Of a DNA stretch of 64,000 nucleotides, positions 48,650-61,290 are shown piece by piece. Every line of letters begins with the position of its first letter. Within the stretch, counting starts at the first letter, position 1. A model generated the notes under the pieces. That model saw only the letters and a program-made list of their open reading frames with translations. It searched no databases and was not told the DNA's origin. The DNA comes from Epiperipatus broadwayi (Eukaryota; Onychophora; Udeonychophora; Euonychophora; Peripatidae), in assembly GCA_028023455.1 (NCBI GenBank), contig JAQFVV010012397.1:1954501-2018500 (forward strand), in the 5' to 3' direction. Both the position numbers and the translations under genes were made by a program.

Positions 48650-50130
48650 ATTTTTCATTCATCCTTTCATTCTTCATCATCATCATTGTCAACCATTATC
48701 AATTCATTGCATGATGAAGATCTCTTCAAGTTCAACACATCATCTTCGATCTCTAAACCTCTCTTCAACAATACTCTGCACACTTTCTTACTTCATCCCT
48801 CCATGTTACATGTAGTCTCTTTCTGGGTCTTTTACAATCTCTTGGAATCCCATTTATGATTTCAATTGTTCATATATTATTATCTCTTCTAGCAATATGT
48901 CCAGCCCAACTCCACTTCAGTGTTTTAATTTTTTTCAACGATGATAGTAATACATGTTACTCTTACCCATATATTGCATTTTTGATTTCTTGTTATTCCT
49001 GACAAGCATCTCTCCGTATACTTCTTTGAGTGGTCTGAAGTCTTTGTATTGCTCTTTTATTAAGTGTCTAGGTCTCAAATCCATAAATAAGAACTGGTAA
49101 AACACATTTATTAAAAACATTCCTTTTCAAACACATATGCATATTTATTTTTAATATTAAGTTATTTCTACCAAAAGTACTCCAATCAAGTTTAATTCTA
49201 TGATTAATTTCATTCATTATGTTTCCATCTGTAGTAATAATCTGACTAAGATATTTGTAGCTGTTAATTTCTTCTAACTCATCCTTATTAATCTTTATTT
49301 TTATCTTTTGAGAAAATCCACTGAACATTACTTTAGTTTTCCCATAATGTTTATCTTCAGTTCTATTTTCTGACTTTCATCTGATAACTCTTGTAACATT
49401 TCCTGAAGTTCTAAAGCATTGTTTGCAAATCATCTGCAAAATCTAAATGACTTAAATAATCTCCATTTACTCTTACTTCTTTAGCTTCCCATTTTAATCC
49501 ACAAAATACTTTTTGCATCAATAGTATAAAAAGTTTTGGAGATATGGATTCTCCCTATCTTACACCCTTCTCAATGTTAATATTCCTAATATCATTATGT
49601 AATCTAATTGTTGCTGTTGCATTTTCATAAATATTTTTCAGAAATATGACATTATCCTGAATCTATATCTTTCTGATCCAATTCTTTAATCACTAAAGAA
49701 ATGCTTATGAAATCAAATGTTTTTTTCATAATCCACAAAGTCAAAAGCATGCAACTCATATTCATTGGTCCTTTCTATAACTTTTCTTAATACTTAGATA
49801 TGATCTACTGTACTAACTCTTGGTTGGTTAAAATCCAATGTTTCCTGTAGACAAGTTGTAATTATCTTGGTAAAAATTTTGCATAAAACTAATAAAAATC
49901 TGATAGGGTCATATTTATCTTCCATATCATCTTTTTAAAATATTACTATTAAAATTGCATTCTTTCAATTATCTGGTACACCTTTATCATTTAAACATTT
50001 TGCATATAACTTGTGGCCAAATTTTTTGTATTTTTTCACCTGCTTCTTTTAATATATTGATTATAATTTCATCATTATCTGGAGCTTTTATTCATAAATT
50101 TTTTCACTCATATAGCTCTTTCTATATATT
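48650..50130 (-). pseudogene. RTE-like LINE reverse transcriptase, decayed
   Basis: Several minus-strand frames in series carry an RTE-style enzyme. From the 5' side of the element they show DFVDYEKTFD, then a GVR-GESISPKLF relic, HLDFADD near 49460, EEINSYKYLSQIITTDGNIM (49274-49215), LKRNVFNKCVLPVLIYGFET (to 49068) and a C-terminal tail to about 48900. Many frameshifts and stops make it dead. A similar 3' fragment lies at 33.6-34.07 kb. Confidence 0.75.
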
Positions 50131-50309
50131 TATTTGTCTGTCTTTCTTCTTCTATATATTTATCTGTTTTTTTGTTTTTCTATTTTTACTTCTATCTATC
50201 TTTTGCTAGTTCTTTTTCTCTGTCAGTCTCTTTCTTTATTTCTTTATCTGTCTGTCTCTCTATATTTATATTTATCTATCCATCCATCTTTCCATACATC
50301 TATCTACCT

Positions 50310-52855
50310 TGTACCGGTATAAATCCACCACGCTTATTCATACACAGTACCCGAGTTCAAACCCAGTCCACGTTTAAGAATAAATTCCCAAAACGCCAAC
50401 TGAATTCAAACCCAAACCCCGGCATGACCAACCGATGATGACTTTACACCAGCACAGGGTTATCCCTTTTCTAGCTCAGCTCAGAACATAGACTAATTCT
50501 TACAGTTAATGATATATATATTTATTAGACTCTAGATACTGGAACGGTCATTTATGTAACGTATATATTTAAGTTGCCAATACAGACAGTAAGTGGCTAA
50601 ATAGACTTAGAGAGTAATAAAGTGGAGGACACCAAAATTTAATTAAGTAAATTGTTTAATAAGCCAAATATAAAGCATATAAATATAGTGTTAAATAAGA
50701 CAAATAGAAAGCACATGAATATAATGTTATATAATAGAAATATACAGCATATAAATATAATGTTAACAGTACGGTAAGACTTCCATGAATCCTCTTGTAT
50801 TTGGCTACTAGTCTTTAGTAAACGTTTTATTTAGTAAACAAACTCATGCCAATAGCTGGGTAGTTAAATGATTGACGGGTGGTTAAGAGAATCAGAGTAT
50901 TTGAACGCTGGAAAAATATTTATCTAAAGATTTTTATTAACTTATTTTATTAGAATAGGCTCGAGCCGTTACGTAGACGAACAATTGGAGAATGGTTTTA
51001 TAGAAAGACGACATAAAAGATAGATGTACTGGTGGTTTTATATAAATACGACATGGAAGACAGATGAACTGGTGGTTTTATATAAATACGACATGGAAGA
51101 TAGATGAACTGGTGGTTGCCTATATTCAAAAGCCCTACAGTAATCAATTGCGGTGCATTAACGGAATACCGGGCGGCTTGTACTTTGACAAGGCTTAATG
51201 CCCCCAAGTATCTCCGGGACACGACAACCAGCCGGGATCATTTCGAACCCCGGTGATCCAAGAGATTACCGGGAAAGAAAAACTGCTTTCATTCCCCAAT
51301 GGTAGAATGGCGAGACGCTGACTTCAGCGAAGGGAAGGCATTGCCACAGACGTGAAGGACGAATACTTGAAGTGGATTTTTAAAAGAAATTATATAAAAC
51401 CTGGAATCTATTAGTCTGTTTCTACGCCACAGGCTGAGATCCTTACCCCAATAAAACGTAGCGGACTTAAACTGACGGTGACAACAATAATTAGTTAAAT
51501 TTACTCTGAAACTCTAACCCTTCGGGTTGACAGGCGGTAGCGATAGTATCAAATTATGCAATGAATTATTTCTCATATTATACATAACATTAATGAACAC
51601 TTTGAAACGATTATATATATATTTAAGATTGAAACTTAGATTGTAATTTTATAACAACTTAACATAGAATAATAAAGTGATTTAACATTTACTAACTCGG
51701 AATGTGAAAGAATATTTAATTCAGAACATGAAATTACTTTTAAATTAAATTGATCATTATTACACACTAGTTTACACAGATTTGGAAATATTACTATTGG
51801 CAATGTTTGTTTATGAAATAAGCAACATAAGAAAATATAAATGCATTCAGTTGAAATATTATTACTATTAATTACAATTTTATAAATGATTTCTAAAGAC
51901 TAGAGCAGAGGGTTAACAAAAAGAAAAGAAAATTTACTGACAGGTTAAATAATAGCATTATAAATGACATAAAACTTACATGTGATTTGTTTGATTGATA
52001 ACATTAAGCACGGAAGAAAATTAAAGTTCGTGTAACAAAGTTACTCTTCTTTCTTCATCCAGCTTGGCTTGTGACGAACGTAGGCGCGCATTTTTGAAAG
52101 TTATTTGTAAGGCATAGCTAATTTAGAGGTTGGAAGTTGGAAATTGTGAGTTACATGAAACATGATCAAACAGCGGCACGAAGATCCATATTGGCGGGGC
52201 AGAGACCAGCTCCTGGCACTTAGCCCATCAACATTGCGATTCACTGGTAAACTTCTTAATATAAAATGTTTGAATTACTCAACTGCTGTGTTGTCTCGAG
52301 ACTACCTCTCTCAAACACGACCAAAGTTAGAATCCAAGTTTTTTCTCGAATTTGCCACTGCTGACCTTCCCGACTTGTTTTTGTTTTAGGCTCCGCCTAC
52401 TTTCTCTAGCCTCTAGTGATGCAGCTTGACCAACAATCAATTATCTGTTTTTAGCCATCTTTTAATTTAATACGCTATTTTTAAATTGACATAGTAATTA
52501 CATATAAAATTCCTTACTAATTTTGAATACAACTTAATTGCTCTGTACATTTGTGCAATTAGATTTTAATTAAAAACACTGATCAAAGGAATGTGATTTT
52601 TGATCAGTATTTTTAAACGACTTTATACAATTTTAAAACTAAAATTTAAAACAAATACGCCCGCACTGAAACTTTAAATTAATTTACAAATTCGCAAACC
52701 ACGCACACACAAATATTATTTCATGGTTTGCGACATTTATATACGGCATCTTTACATATTGATTGATAAACTATAGAATATATAACTAATTTTTATTATA
52801 AATTAAAATAGACAAAATCTCACTGCGGGCGAACAGTAGTTTGAATTACCGTACA
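50310..52855. repeat. Candidate solo LTR or other GC-richer element
   Basis: A 2.5-kb block with clearly more G+C and CpG than its surroundings. The left edge is TGTACCGGTA, directly after a CTATCTACC microsatellite. A right edge at TACCGTACA (52847-52855) would give TG...CA ends with partial inverted complementarity. The left end resembles the TGTACCGGGTC end of the LTR element at 3.2 kb. It contains a 44-bp x 3 tandem repeat and several GGTTCGAA-like strings. No target duplication was found for these ends, so the call is tentative. A 75-codon frame at 52162-52389 has no recognised product. Confidence 0.4.
50994..51117. repeat. 44-bp tandem repeat x 3
   Basis: Three copies of a unit built from TGGTTTTATATAAATACGAC and ATGGAAGATAGATGAACTGG. 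The first copy is diverged and the second and third nearly identical. Confidence 0.85.
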
Positions 52856-52874
52856 TGAAAACACCTGAAACGAA

Positions 52875-52893
52875 GATCGGTTCTCCGATCTGT
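52875..52893. other. Short GC hairpin AGATCGG-TTCT-CCGATCT
   Basis: Seven-base perfect arms with a four-base loop, just beyond the candidate LTR end. It might mark an element terminus (Helitron 3' ends carry such hairpins), but no CTRR end follows. Confidence 0.35.
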
Positions 52894-52899
52894 CTGTTT

Positions 52900-54334
52900 C
52901 AACCTTTTGTATCTATCTATTTACATCAATCCCATAGCTATCTGTTCATTTACTAAATTGTGTACCTTCCTACTTCCTGTTTATTTCTTTTACCTACCTA
53001 CTGATTGACCAACCTTCCTATCTCTCTTCCTTCTTGCCCACACAACTTCTTATCTGCTTATCTACCTATTTTTCTATAAACACCTCATATTATAGTCATG
53101 ATGAAATAAATAATTTTTATAAACACAAAAATTTCTTATAGTTAAGATAATCAAGCTTAGCTGACACAGATAGCTATTTAGTTATTGATCATTAAATTGG
53201 TATTTAGATATTATGAGTAGAAGACTAATGATAAAAATAATTAAAGAAATTATCATAAAAATATCAACTGACAAATGATTAGTTTAGCCTGAAACATGTT
53301 TTATTTTTCTGTTCCTCTCTGGTAGTGTACTGGGAAGCTTTTTTTATTTGCCTTTCATATATTATTGAAAAAAAAAATTGTTCACTTGATACTACTAAAA
53401 ATTAAGATGTTGATAAAAATCAACAATGCAGACCTATTTTGTTTAAGTTTTTTTGATTTTGATCAGCATTTATTAACTCCACCAAATCATGACTATTAAC
53501 CAGCACAAAAACTCAGACCATTTTGTTCTCACTGTATGTGCATGTTAAGAACAGTTTTCACTTATCAGGTGAACCAGAGGTATCAATCATCCGAATTCTC
53601 ATTCATGCATTAACAGATTCATATTCTTCCACTACACCATTCTCACACAAGGTAAGGACTGATTTCTGTTTGCTTTTAACAGCACTGAAAGAATGAATGA
53701 TCATAGCTTTGCAGATATTGGCAAATTCCTTTGTTTTTCTTTATTAGTACATTTATCATCAGACCCAATATATTGCAAAAATCCATCAGCATAGAAACTC
53801 AGACCTCTTTCAGCTAACTAAACCTAGATTTTGACCATAGACGAGCCTTCAATGGAAATATTGCTTCCATCAAAAATCAGTCTCTGGTTAAATTAATATA
53901 ACAGCACAAACATTTTTATCAAAATACAAAATTTTGATTCTATACCTTTCATTTTGGGGTTTTATATTTGACAAGTACTTTTATTAATTGTCTCAGAAAT
54001 AATTTACCACATTGTTTAAAGAATATCCTTTAACTTTTCAAGCAACATATAGATTGTAATAGATGATGGAAATTAAAATTTATCTTCCTGAAGGATTTTC
54101 ATGATGGTGTTTTAGATATGATAATATGTTGGACTAGCACTAAATGTTTAGAAAATTTTTAACTTTATTTAAATTTTTCCAGTACAAATAATTATTAGTA
54201 ATAACATACAAGTAGATATCACAGGTCTACTCAAGAATCTAAATATGTCTGATCCAATTCCTATGATAATGGTGGCACTGGTCGGACCAGCAACACTTGA
54301 AGAGAGCAGAGAATAGTATCACTTAAAACAATGT
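52900..54334. other. AT-rich non-coding stretch
   Basis: Short TATC- and CCTAC-like patches near 52908-53060. No genes or element ends were recognised. Confidence 0.55.
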
Positions 54335-54351
54335 AAACTACTAAAATGTGT

Positions 54352-54444
54352 ATCAAGTGTTGGTGGCCGAGTGGTCAGCACAGCCGCCTTACAAGCAGTT
54401 GTTCCGGGTTCGCTTCCCGGCCAATGCTTTGACACGGGGGGAAA
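54352..54444 (+). repeat. tRNA-derived SINE, copy 4, almost a bare tRNA-like sequence
   Basis: Flanked by a perfect 17-bp target duplication AAACTACTAAAATGTGT (54335-54351 and 54445-54461). The insert folds as a tRNA: acceptor GTGTTGG/CCAATGC (with G-U pairs), an A box TGGCCGAGTGG, an anticodon loop CTTACAA giving anticodon UAC, and a perfect T arm CCGGG-TTCGCTT-CCCGG. One mismatch in the anticodon stem and a short GACACGGGGGGAAA tail suggest a SINE rather than a working tRNA gene. It is the youngest-looking of the four copies. Confidence 0.85.
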
Positions 54445-55274
54445 AAACTACTAAAATGTGTTGTTTGTATTTGAAAAGTTTAAATAAAGTTTAAAATTTT
54501 CTAGTCATTCTACATTTAATGCTTAATAATGGAAATAGGTCAGTATATTATCACATCTAAAATATATCTTATTTGTTTAAGTTGAAATTCTTTTTTTTAC
54601 GATTTATGAATTGATTTAGCTATACTACAACAAGGGAAAACAAAATTTAGTTTTATTTTATTGTTTTCAATACTTTGTATTTTAAAAAATATTTATCAAG
54701 ATTACTCTATTAAGATAGTTTGAAAGAGTGACGAAAAACACAATCTAAAAAAAGACAGAAGTTTCTGTAAATAAAAGACTATAGATCTAGAAAACAAAGC
54801 ATATATATCTATAAAACTCTGATAGTGATATGAAGCAGTACAATATTTTTTCTTAAAATTATATATTTGACTATTTTCACCATCTAATTTTAATTGTTAA
54901 ATATGTTTAAAAAAATTCAAATTTTATTTAAACTTTTCAAACCTATTTAAATATTACGAATAACTTACTTTAATATGTAACACAAAGTTTCAATTGATAT
55001 TATTTTTCTATCTTTTTGAGATATTACTAGTGTGATTAGTAATAGCATTAATATGAAACAGAACCACTAATCTCTATATATAAAGTGATAATCCAACCAA
55101 TTAAGCTATTGTTTCAATGACAATAATTAGCAAAAAAAAAAAAAAACCATAGAAATCAAGAGAACATTCATAGATCCTTATGTAAAATTTCTAGTGTCAT
55201 TATCTTTGACAGAAAACCTAGTTGATTATTAGAGCATTACCTTAAATTCTTTAATCATAAATATAAATATTAAA

Positions 55275-55676
55275 ACAGGCCAAACTCTCTATATGTATTG
55301 CCACTCAGTGCAAGCCAGAATAATCAATGAATGCCAGAAGGCTTGTGCATAAAATCCCCATCTAGTGCCTACTCATCCAATATCCCCAGACTAGTTTTTG
55401 GCTTGTGGACTTCATCAGTGAAGAGCCTTGGATCTGAAAGTACTGCACCCAGATCTTAGGATCCAATGCAACCCTCCAGCAGCCACCTTTTATTTCTACT
55501 TAACTACAAAATTTATGAGTCTTAAATTAAAAACACTATAATATTTTCAATTCAAGCTCATTGGCTTATATAGTCATATAGGTCTGAACTCAGTTCAGTA
55601 TCTATACATTTTGGGGACTCTGGTTCTTTAATAACCATAACCACCACTATCCTATTAGGCAGGATTGGCTTAAATA
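55275..55676 (-). repeat. 452-bp hammerhead repeat, single copy
   Basis: One unit from AAACAGGCCAAACTCTC to CCTATTAGGCAGGATTGGC, in the same orientation as 236-1079. It lacks the last part of the unit. It contains CTGAACTCAGTTCAG intact and the best-preserved hammerhead stem I and core. Confidence 0.75.
55375..55433 (-). ncRNA. Hammerhead ribozyme, copy 5, best preserved
   Basis: Minus strand: AUCCAA (433-428 of 55 kb), GGC, UCUUCA, core CUGAUGA intact (55418-55412), a short hairpin with loop CACAA, then AAAA where GAAA is expected (G12 changed), ACUAGUC (55395-55389), UGGGGA, UA, UUGGAU. Both stem I helices pair in full, allowing G-U. Only the G12 change stands against activity. The ACUAGU segment is self-complementary, so two RNA copies could share stem III. 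Confidence 0.7.
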
Positions 55677-56198
55677 TAAATATTATCAGTTTGATTTCAT
55701 GCTAATATTGTCCTGATCAATCCAGCAATACACAAACAAAGTGGGAGAATCATACTACTTGAAATATTGTGTCATTTATTATCCTATGTGCTATTATTAA
55801 CATTTGGATTTATTTGAAAAGTTTAAATATGTTTTTAAAAAAATATTTAACAATTAAAGTAGATAACGAAAATAGTTCAACACATAATTACAAGAAAAAT
55901 ACCATCATTACGAACTTCAAAGATGGCTTTTTGTTGTCAAAGTTAGAAATATCTGGGCAAATACTACCAAAATACCCGTTAATTTCTATAGTATCCAAAA
56001 TTTCAAATCTATTTTATTATCTTATTTTTATAACATTATCTTTGGCCATTAAATAACTTTACCTTTGAAGTCATCTTCATCATTATCCAATTCCAATATA
56101 AAATCTTAAAACAACAACAGATATACAATTTGTGTATGTTTTGCTTAATTTAGACTTATTTTTCCATAAAATCATTATATCCATTCTTCCCCTTAGTG

Positions 56199-56597
56199 CA
56201 GGGGTCCCCAACCTTTTTGCACTTAAGAGCACATTCTATAATACCGGCCCAGGTGGTGGGCACCATTTATTTTTTCAACCAGATGGCAGGCACCATTTAT
56301 TTTTTCAATGTAAATTTATAGTTGGATATTGTTAATAATACACATAATGTACAAAAAGATATTTATTTCACAAATGAAATTTTAACCTATAATTAACGTT
56401 TATATTTTTACGCTGTAAAAGTATAGTATGCCCTATAATTTTATTACAATATAATACAATAATTTATAAGAAATTTTAAAAATTAAATTTATTTGTATCA
56501 GATAAATAATTTTTTATCATGTTCAGATAGCGGCGTGCACACATAAAATGGTCTGTTGGCCCCATAGTGCCCATGGGCATAGAGTTGGGGACCCCTG
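56199..56597. mobile_element. hAT-like MITE
   Basis: Terminal inverted repeats CAGGGGTCCCCAACC (56199) and GTTGGGGACCCCTG (ending 56597) are nearly perfect. Flanking octamers CCTTAGTG and TTTTAGTG agree at six of eight positions, fitting an old 8-bp hAT target duplication. The interior is non-coding and includes a 36-bp direct duplication (GGCACCATTTATTTTTTCAA twice, near 56258 and 56290). Confidence 0.8.
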
Positions 56598-56605
56598 TTT
56601 TAGTG

Positions 56606-57960
56606 TTTATACTTTAATAATAAATGATTAATATATTCACCATTTTCGTTACAGTTTATTAAACAAATTCCAACAAAAGTTATTCCATTTGTGGACTTAT
56701 ATTTCATTGCCCCTCTTTGGCTTTAAAGAAAAGGCTATTTTGATTAGTATTATCATAAAATGTCTCACATCTTACTATCTGTTCATTTCTTTATTTATTC
56801 AAACTCTTCTTTTTTTTTATTTGCTCCCCATCTTTCGGTTTTTTATATATAATAATATTCTATTTAAATTATTATTAATGTAGCAATCAATTATTTTTTA
56901 ACATATTCAATCCATTTTTTATACAAATAAATTGATGCAATATTTTATTAATTCTTTAGTTTATTATCTTTCTCAGCTACTAGTTTGTTTGCTCTTCCTG
57001 TAAAATCCAATTAAAAACTATTTAAGATTATCTACACTATAAATTGCAATTTACCAAATATTTCCAGATGTGTAGTTAGATATAAAATAGCTTATTCTTA
57101 GATGATTTAGAAATTTATTTCTAGGTGTAAACCATATGCCAGAGACTAAAATCACTTTGCTTTCAGATACTGCTATTATCAATGACTGGTTTTTAACAGC
57201 GTCTTTAAGTTGAGATTATTGTAGGTAAAAATTATTTTATCATTTAATCTGAAGTAACTTTGAAATGATGTAATTCACTTCTTTGCACATAATTTTTTCA
57301 CTTATTTATTTATCTGTTGTTCGTTTTTTTTTTAATTTTATTATATATTTATTAACTCAGCAAATTGTTAATTCAGTCTTTTTTCTTCAAAATTGTTTAT
57401 AATTTTGTATTCTTGATTTTGAACTCTACATCCAAACTGGGATTATCATAGTTATATGAGGAAATACTTTTAATGGAATAACAAAAAAAGTTCATATATT
57501 CATAATAAAGTAAAATAATTATAATACTCACGAATCAGTTAATTTAAATTTATCAACATTGCCATATTGACCTTCAAAGGTTAAATATAAATGGCCTTGC
57601 AAGTTTTTTGCATTAGTGTGTGTTTCTAGGATGATCTCTATGTTATATGAATAAACTAAAAAAAAAAAAGTATAAAATAATAAAACAAAGAATTTAATGA
57701 TTTGTTAAAAAAATCAATAAATAGTTAGTTATATATATTAGCTAAATTAAATGCAATTATTGATCTGTTTCAATACTAATTGTATTTCATCAGCTCATTG
57801 TAGAATAGAAATACGATAAAACATTGAAGCAAACTTTGCTTTTGTAACAGAATAATTACAATGGTTATTCAAATTTCACCCAAGAATCAATTTTATTTGA
57901 TTACACATGTTGACACTTGATAATAATATATTGGCATACATGTTAATCTTATATTTACAA
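56606..57960. other. AT-rich non-coding stretch
   Basis: No genes, RNA genes or element ends were recognised. Confidence 0.55.
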
Positions 57961-57964
57961 TGTG

Positions 57965-59065
<1,101 letters not shown>

Positions 59066-60266
59066 TCTTACATGGAAATTTATTAAATATCAATCCCAAT
59101 TCCAATATTTTAAGTCACAAATATAAGTATTAAATCTCTTGATTAAGGACATTATAAAAAAAAAGGCAACAATTATAAACAATTAGTTTTGGATCTCCAG
59201 TTGAAACCTTGAGTGTGTGAGGTAACAGAATAATGTGACCTGATTCACATTTTAAAAATTACATCACCACAACTTGGTTGGTGAATGTAATACAATTACA
59301 ATGAGCATCAGATAGAGATGTTGAAAGTAAAAATATGTTGTGATGATTTGATAGAAAATATAAAATTATGTAACATGTAAATAAGAAGAAATATATTTTA
59401 TTTAAGTATCCATCTATTAAAAAACCTTTTATAAATGTTAATTAATCGCTATATTGATAAATTTAATACTTTAAGTCACCCTGTGCTCAATGATTATTAC
59501 CTTTCTACTAATGATTATTATTTCTTTCCCTTATTGAGATTTTGTTTAAAATAGCTCCTATCCCATCTAAAGTCATACTGGTAGTAATACTTACTGCAAA
59601 ATTTTAATGATGATTTTTATATTTCAAACACCTAATCAAAAATATCATAGTTGTTGTTAAGTGATCTCATTGAGTTGTCTCTATCTGCATTTTAATTGTA
59701 AGAAAAATTTTGATAATCCTGAGTAATAATCTTAGAATAATGGGTTAAAATTGATTAAAAAAGCTAAAATTGGAAAAAAATAGACCAATAATGGATTCTA
59801 GAGTATGGGGAAATAATAAAATAAACAAAACTCAAAAAAGAATAATTATCAAAAATTATTTTTGCAGCATGGAAGTTTTAATCCTTCTCATGAATAGCAA
59901 ATAGTTTGCTTAATATTTTAGAAATCTTTGCCCCAGTGAAAATAAAAAAAACCATAAAATTAAGAATATAACTAAAGTCTAAAACATTGTCTATTACATA
60001 TTATTATGAAAGAGGGTCATATGATTTGTTAAAATTTGTTTATCACATATACACCCTGCAGCATAAAGATTAGTGTTTCCCTTGGCTATATAATATGGAA
60101 TTAAAATTTGGGGTAAAACTTGATTTTTTTTTCAGGCAGTCACCTTAAGTAACTACCTAATATTGATTAGCAAATATCTTTTAGAGAATTTGGGTAAGGT
60201 AGTTAAATATCAATTCACTATAATGGCAAAAACATGTTATTTTATACTATAATAAACAATACATTA

Positions 60267-60326
60267 AGAGATTGAAACTTGGAAATTTAATAAGAAAAAT
60301 GATTAAATTTCCAAGTTTCAATCTCT
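60267..60326. repeat. Perfect 25-bp inverted repeat with 10-base loop
   Basis: The left arm (60267-60291) contains GAGATTGAAACTTGGAAA. The right arm (60302-60326) is its exact reverse complement with no mismatch. The loop is AAGAAAAATG. The size would suit a microRNA-type hairpin or a template-switch palindrome. Confidence 0.9.
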
Positions 60327-61152
60327 GTGTTTTTGATAACAAAACAGAAAAGTATACATTCAGAATATATAATTTATACTAAGGGGGTCAAAATTCCTAC
60401 TCTCATATTTTTGACATAATCCATTGTAGACAAATACATTAATGATTGCACATTTTAAACCATTATTAATCCATTGCAGAATAAAAATCTTTCAGAGTTT
60501 AATTCAGTTTCCAATCCATAGTCATTCTTCAAATCATTTCAACAAACTTTCTCATCTCCTCCAACCACCTTTTATAAAAACTTTTATAATATAATGGATT
60601 TCAATGTAAGACTTTATTTTGGTGATTAAATAAAAATCCAAAAATATCAAATGAGATCTGGATTTGAATATTAGATATGAAGTCTATTAAACTCAGTTTA
60701 GAAAATTAAAGCTAGGACTAGAATTAAGTAAAAAAAAAAGAATGACACTATAATTTTAAATGTTTACACATAGTAACACAAAAGAAAAAAGTGTAATGAA
60801 TGTAAAATGTATTAGAGAATAACACAAGTTCATTGTCTAACAAAAGGGTAAAAAGTGGAAAAAAATTAGTGCTTAAGTAAATTTAGATGCCGAACACCTG
60901 CAAATTTTCTCAAAATCTAGAATTTTCACCAATCATAGACTTTAAATCAAGATTGCACATAAATTGATAGAAACTGCACATATTTCAATGACATCATTCA
61001 TTTTGTTCTTTTATTCTATTTCAAATGATGTATGTGTTTTTTCTCTATGATTAACATTTTTTATGATTTTTTTTTCTTCTAAAAAGAGATTTAATTTTTT
61101 TTTAATAGTTTTGACAGAAAAAAAGTACTGTGAATTTTACTAAGCAGAAAAA

Positions 61153-61290
61153 TGGAATCTCATTCTGACTTTGGCCTCTTAGTTAGATGATCCATGTATC
61201 TCAGAGGCCTCACTTTCTGACAGCTCTTCTGATGAGTACAATCCTAGTGACTACTCAGATGATGATGAAACTGCAATTCCTAGAAAAAAA
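61153..61290 (+). pseudogene. Possible decayed acidic ORF
   Basis: MESHSDFGLL from an ATG at 61153 stops after a frame break. The next frame reads LDDPCISEASLSDSSSDEYN then PSDYSDDDETAIPRKK, an acidic, serine-rich stretch unlike the surrounding sequence. Such stretches are common at the N-terminus of transposases (for example piggyBac-type) and of nuclear proteins. No catalytic domain was found downstream, so identity is unknown. Confidence 0.3.

Noticed and set aside
50340-51290. tRNA genes at GTTCAAACC- and TTCGAACCC-like strings
   Set aside because: Only B-box-like pieces are present, without A boxes at tRNA distance or acceptor pairing.
52875-52893. Helitron 3' end
   Set aside because: There is a hairpin but no CTRR terminus at the usual distance and no matching 5' TC end.
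54352-54444. Functional tRNA-Val gene
   Set aside because: The perfect target duplication, mismatch in the anticodon stem and presence of sister copies point to a SINE insertion.
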